From contig JAFWPT010000350.1 in assembly GCA_017509375.1 (NCBI GenBank), positions 1-17,224 on the forward strand: a DNA stretch of 17,224 nt. Direction: 5' to 3'. This DNA is from Bacteroidales bacterium (lineage in GTDB: Bacteria; Bacteroidota; Bacteroidia; Bacteroidales; UBA932). Of the stretch, positions 13,807 to 17,224 are shown in pieces. Below the pieces are notes generated by a model. It saw only the letters and a list, made by a program, of their open reading frames with translations, had not been told where the DNA came from and made no database searches. A program made the position numbers and the translations under genes. How positions within the stretch are numbered: position 1 is the stretch's first letter; every line of letters begins with the position of its first letter.

Positions 13807-15267
13807 TCAACTATTTGATTTCAGCATGTCGTTCAGAATCTCCGTCACCCTGACCCCGTCTTCTTCAATGCTGCCGATAAGCCCCTTTATCTCCTCCTCT
13901 CCCATTCCGGCCCCGAATTCACAGAGTTTGTCCACGTTGTCCTGTATTTCTGCCGTCACATCGGCCATCTGGTGGGTCATATTGTCGAAAAAGGCTTCCT
14001 GGTGCTTCTGGACTTTTTTCGTCCTTGCGTATGTCCGGGCAAGGACAGTCTGGAGCGAGGCTTCCTTCTCCGACAGATTCTGCAGCTGTTCCACATGGCC
14101 TGCAACGGCATTCAGCATTTTGTTGTACTGGGTTTGAAGCCGCCCTACTTCGTCTGTACGGGAGGTCTCAAAGCCAGGTAGCTTGTAATTGCTTTTTGAG
14201 ATGATATTTGTCAACTTCACCAGGTGCCTCAGCGGCTTAAGGCTAACGTGCGGGATGGTATAGGCGCCGGCAAACAGCAGCAGAATGCCGACAATCGTCA
14301 TCAGAACGGCCAGGCGGAAACCAGGGTCAAATTCTTCAAACAATTCTTCTTCCGGGTAGATGACGGCAATGCTCCACCCAAGGCTGCCTATCACTCGTCC
14401 GGGATAGGCGGAGGGCCGGAAGGGCATAAAAGCTAAGAGGTATCGTGTGCCATCCAGCATGAATTCCCGTCTCCCGGATTGCCCCTGGACCATTGCCTGC
14501 AGTGCTTCCATTACAGACGGATCCTCGGCGTCCTTCAACTCGGCCAGGCTGTCCATGTGCATGAGTCTGGTGCTGTCGGGGTGGACGATATATGAGCCAA
14601 CCCGGTCGAGGAGGGTAATGTAGGAATGCGAGGAGGTTCTGTAATTCTGGGCAATCCGTGTAAATACGTCGAGAGAAATATCTATCCCCAGGACTGCTAC
14701 GGCAGAACTGTCCTTGACGATGGGAACGACATAAGAAATGAGGGGATCCGTTTCCGTCTCCTTGTTTTTAAGCGGACCCACCCACGATGCGGTTCCTTCC
14801 AGAAGGGGTTTCAAGTACCATTCCTGTTCTGTGAACGGCAGGGCGGTAAAGGTCTCGGAAGCGATTACAGCCTCGCCCGTCCTGTGAAGGTAAGCCATGA
14901 AAGGCTTGCCGTGAGGCAGGTAATGATCAGGATTCAAGGCAATGGCGCAGCCGTTGATGGAGGAATCGGCCTCAAGCACTTTCCTGCATAGCTTATAAAG
15001 CTCCTGCGGCTGGTCGAGATACCTTGGCACATCCTGCTGGATAATGGCGGAAGTCTGCTCGATGCCGAGTAAAGTATTGTCGATCCTGTAAGCGATGCCG
15101 TCCAGCGCATGGTCCACTTCACGCCCTACCTCTTCCCGTATAACCAGACGCGTTCCAATGACCATGGCAAGGATTGTGGGTATGAGGAGCAGGGTAATGG
15201 AAGACACTGTCTGCAGGATAATCCTGGCAGATAATGTTCTGGGTATGAAATCACGCGGCTTGGGCAT
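13807..15267 (-). CDS. dCACHE-HAMP sensor with a DHp-like domain but no ATPase domain
   Basis: A 486-residue membrane protein built like the kinase downstream but stopping early. TM1 is about 15-40. A periplasmic dCACHE domain spans about 45-310 (TEQEWYLKPLLEGTASWVGP, AVLGIDISLDVFTRIAQNY, GSYIVHPD). TM2 is about 318-338 and HAMP about 340-395; a coiled coil follows. A two-helix segment at 420-483 contains FFDNMTHQ with His432, which aligns with FVSNMTHQ (His425) of the next gene. The proline of RTPL is lost (MADVTAEIQ), and the protein ends at KSNS just after the second helix, so no HATPase domain follows. It cannot be an autonomous kinase. It could pair with the adjacent kinase or be a phosphate acceptor. 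Its own promoter lies at 15294-15324. Confidence 0.85.
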   Translation of the reverse strand: MPKPRDFIPRTLSARIILQTVSSITLLLIPTILAMVIGTRLVIREEVGREVDHALDGIAYRIDNTLLGIEQTSAIIQQDVPRYLDQPQELYKLCRKVLEADSSINGCAIALNPDHYLPHGKPFMAYLHRTGEAVIASETFTALPFTEQEWYLKPLLEGTASWVGPLKNKETETDPLISYVVPIVKDSSAVAVLGIDISLDVFTRIAQNYRTSSHSYITLLDRVGSYIVHPDSTRLMHMDSLAELKDAEDPSVMEALQAMVQGQSGRREFMLDGTRYLLAFMPFRPSAYPGRVIGSLGWSIAVIYPEEELFEEFDPGFRLAVLMTIVGILLLFAGAYTIPHVSLKPLRHLVKLTNIISKSNYKLPGFETSRTDEVGRLQTQYNKMLNAVAGHVEQLQNLSEKEASLQTVLARTYARTKKVQKHQEAFFDNMTHQMADVTAEIQDNVDKLCEFGAGMGEEEIKGLIGSIEEDGVRVTEILNDMLKSNS

Positions 15268-15293
15268 CGAAGTCCAAAGAGTCGGTCACGTTT

Positions 15294-15324
15294 CAAATAT
15301 ACAAATTAAAATCCGAATCCCCAA
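15294..15324 (-). promoter_or_regulatory. Promoter of the two-sensor operon
   Basis: On the minus strand, TTG (15322-15324), a 20-base spacer, then TATATTTG (15294-15301), a full match to the Bacteroidetes -33/-7 pattern. The start codon at 15267 is 26 bases further on, leaving a leader of roughly 20 bases. It separates the sensors from the nucleoside hydrolase gene. Confidence 0.75.
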
Positions 15325-15333
15325 GGGGCGATT

Positions 15334-17224
15334 CTACCGCTGTATATATTCTTTCAGGGCCTCGTCGACAGCTGCGTTGATGGTGTCGGCCAGGGAGCGT
15401 CCCTTGGGCCCGAGGCCGGGAATCGAATACAGATCGCCCACTGCGGCGCGCAGGGTGGCGATACCTATTTCTCCGTTGTTTACGGCCGACAGCAGTGTCG
15501 TAAGCAGGTTGTCGATGTCGCCCGTTCCAACCTTGTAACTCCATTTCAAGGCCTTGTCGCAGCTTACGGTACGGGGACTTTGGTTGTGCGAACAATCGAC
15601 GGGCTGTATGGCAACGCCGGGGAACTCCCTCCGGACGGCGGCAAGTTGTCCTTCGTTGCTGCGGTAGGCTGCGACCAGGTGGTCCAGGCCATCGTAGCGC
15701 TTGGTTTCCCTGCCTTTCAGGAGACTGTTTTTCAGGCAGCTAAGTATGTCGTTATGCACCGGTACGATAGTGATTCTATCCATTCCTTGTTCCCTGGCAC
15801 CGTTGATTATTGCGGCCAGTACCCCGTCGCCCTCAGGCAGTCCGTCGCATATCAGGCCGGACTTGTCCAGGCCCAGACTGCGGATTGCGGTGCTTTTGCC
15901 GGAAGACGGAGGTCCCATGACTATAGTAAGGCCGTGAACGTCTTCCCTCAGTGCCTTCTGAACCATACGGGTGAATATCTGCATATAGAGCAGCCGGCCT
16001 GCTTCGCTGTAGTCGGAGGCGTTGGTGCCGGTGAAACCCAGCGGCCTGAACAATTGCAGCACCCCGTTGGCATCGAGGGTGTTGCCGGCGGCGCCGAGAT
16101 ATTTGTCCGATAGCTGGTCTGTGCGCTGGCGCACCCACTCTGCGGCGTCCGCTCCTGTCAGCTGTACCTGGGGCGCCTCGATGGAGCAGGCGGCGGGATG
16201 GGGGCTCATACGCGTGTGGCGGCGAATGTCCATCACTTTTTCTTCGGCAAAGAAAGTGTCGCCGGGAAGCTGGTAGCGGGCATTTCCTGCCGGGTCGGGG
16301 GTGAAAATCATCTGCGACGCTTCACCGCGGTCGAGATATTTCACCCAGCCCCTTTGCGAGAGGTTGTATTCGCCGTCGCCCAGGACGGCGTTCACCACGC
16401 AGTTGGTGTCCCACATGCGCTGTCCCACTTCGCAGTCGAACTGGGTGTAGACCGTCTTGATGGGGTGCAAGGCGGTGTAAGACAGGTCGATAAGTATGTC
16501 TTCGGAAGTGTAGTCCATCATCTCGCCCACGTTGGTGGGGGACAGTATGAGATCTACGTTTGCAGGTAACTTGTCGTAGAACACGGCTGCCGCTTCTGAG
16601 GCGGTGCGCATGTTATAGCCGCTGAAGTTGTCGTTGCCGTCGAAATGCCCCGCCTGGACATAGACCGCCTTCACCTTGCGCCCGAACAGCTCGACGCCCC
16701 GGAGCGGCGAGAATTCATCCGGGCCCGATTCGAACAGCTGCGACAGGCAGGTCATCATACCTATGGCAAGTACGACCACCGAGTGGTCTTCTGCCTCGCT
16801 GAGAAGCTTGCGGTAGAACTTATAGCCTTCGGGGAGCTTTCCGGGATCGATGGAACGGGGATACAGCCAACTGCCGTCGGCCTTCTTGAAATCGACCAGG
16901 CGGCTGTAGGGGATGAAGTCGTAGGGGTTCTTGACACCGTTATGTTCGAGTGCTATAGGGATGTCCGGATGTCCGTAGTACTGGTTGAAAATGTCCACGA
17001 GGACGGCGTTCCTGTCGCCTTCCCTGTCCACGATGACGCCTTTCAGGTCCACGAGGCCGTCTTCGATGTAGTGATATAGCATCACGATTGAAAACAAGTC
17101 GTCGGTGCAACTGCCGAAGTCGGTGTCAAGTATTATCTGTATGGGTTCGCGAAGCTGATGATATGAGCCGTAGCTGATATTCTGGCTATGCCCCGGCAAA
17201 GCACTGAACAGCAGGAGCACGAAG
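15334..17224 (-). CDS. Exported nucleoside hydrolase fused to a P-loop zeta-toxin-like domain (5' end cut by window)
   Basis: The visible chain is about 630 residues, numbered here from the GTG at 17220; the frame stays open to the window edge, so the true start is probably outside. The first residues, LLLFSALPGHSQ, are the end of a type I signal peptide. Residues about 25-330 are an inosine-uridine-type nucleoside hydrolase: the metal-binding DTDFGSCTDD (32-41), VVVLAIGMMTCLSQLF in place of the usual IGPLTN strand, and MWDTNCVV (269-276) where the last metal Asp is expected. Residues about 350-545 form a second module with Walker A GPPSSGKST (436-444), LICDG (456-460), and GRETKRYDGLDHLVAAYR, resembling the Gly-Arg ATP-binding helix of zeta-type kinases. 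The last 80 residues are unassigned. An exported P-loop kinase is unexpected. The first assignment is firm, the second moderate. Confidence 0.82.
   Translation of the reverse strand, partial: FVLLLFSALPGHSQNISYGSYHQLREPIQIILDTDFGSCTDDLFSIVMLYHYIEDGLVDLKGVIVDREGDRNAVLVDIFNQYYGHPDIPIALEHNGVKNPYDFIPYSRLVDFKKADGSWLYPRSIDPGKLPEGYKFYRKLLSEAEDHSVVVLAIGMMTCLSQLFESGPDEFSPLRGVELFGRKVKAVYVQAGHFDGNDNFSGYNMRTASEAAAVFYDKLPANVDLILSPTNVGEMMDYTSEDILIDLSYTALHPIKTVYTQFDCEVGQRMWDTNCVVNAVLGDGEYNLSQRGWVKYLDRGEASQMIFTPDPAGNARYQLPGDTFFAEEKVMDIRRHTRMSPHPAACSIEAPQVQLTGADAAEWVRQRTDQLSDKYLGAAGNTLDANGVLQLFRPLGFTGTNASDYSEAGRLLYMQIFTRMVQKALREDVHGLTIVMGPPSSGKSTAIRSLGLDKSGLICDGLPEGDGVLAAIINGAREQGMDRITIVPVHNDILSCLKNSLLKGRETKRYDGLDHLVAAYRSNEGQLAAVRREFPGVAIQPVDCSHNQSPRTVSCDKALKWSYKVGTGDIDNLLTTLLSAVNNGEIGIATLRAAVGDLYSIPGLGPKGRSLADTINAAVDEALKEYIQR

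Noticed and set aside
15580..16113. Plus-strand open frame of 177 codons
   Set aside because: It is antisense to the P-loop half of the nucleoside hydrolase fusion and shows no domain or start signal of its own.

Overview
The window looks like chromosomal DNA of a moderately GC-rich member of the Bacteroidales. The evidence is: an rpmG-DUF4295 ribosomal pair followed (after an insertion) by ftsY; promoters of the Bacteroidetes type (TTG/TTTG, about 20 bases, TAnnTTTG); starts without Shine-Dalgarno sequences; a tRNA gene without encoded CCA; and Bacteroidales families (fimbrillin-like lipoprotein, DUF4296, DUF3575, dCACHE sensors). No genus can be named from the sequence alone.

Layout. 1-311: 3' end of rpmG, a DUF4295 gene and a terminator. 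312-1233: gene-free DNA dominated by two blocks of 51-bp tandem repeats, each closed by the same roughly 83-bp tail; a third, diverged partial tail follows. 1234-3276 (minus): a lipoprotein joining a fimbrillin-like N-terminus to a metallo-beta-lactamase (MBL) fold. 3277-3367: a divergent promoter region. 3368-8239 (plus): a tight operon ftsY-pheT-DUF4296 lipoprotein-deoC, closed by two hairpin terminators. 8385-10590 (plus): a lipoprotein of unknown function and a DUF3575 outer-membrane protein. 10621-10740: tRNA-Leu(CAG) with its own terminator, then a cluster of TTTTACACC-type repeats and palindromes. 10996-11637 (minus): a small outer-membrane beta-barrel. 11874-15267 (minus): two adjacent membrane sensors. 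The upstream one carries a histidine-bearing dimerisation (DHp) domain but no ATPase domain; the downstream one is a complete histidine kinase. 15334-17224 (minus, 5' end outside the window): an exported nucleoside hydrolase fused to a P-loop, zeta-toxin-like kinase domain.

How the genes work together. The ftsY operon mixes membrane-protein targeting, phenylalanyl-tRNA charging and deoxyribose-phosphate breakdown, and looks like ordinary housekeeping. The most unusual items are the catalytic-domain-less sensor next to its full-length paralogue, the nucleoside hydrolase/P-loop fusion, the modular 51-bp repeat island, and the 11-bp-phased repeat/palindrome cluster behind tRNA-Leu. No CRISPR array, transposase, integrase or recognisable defence operon was found.
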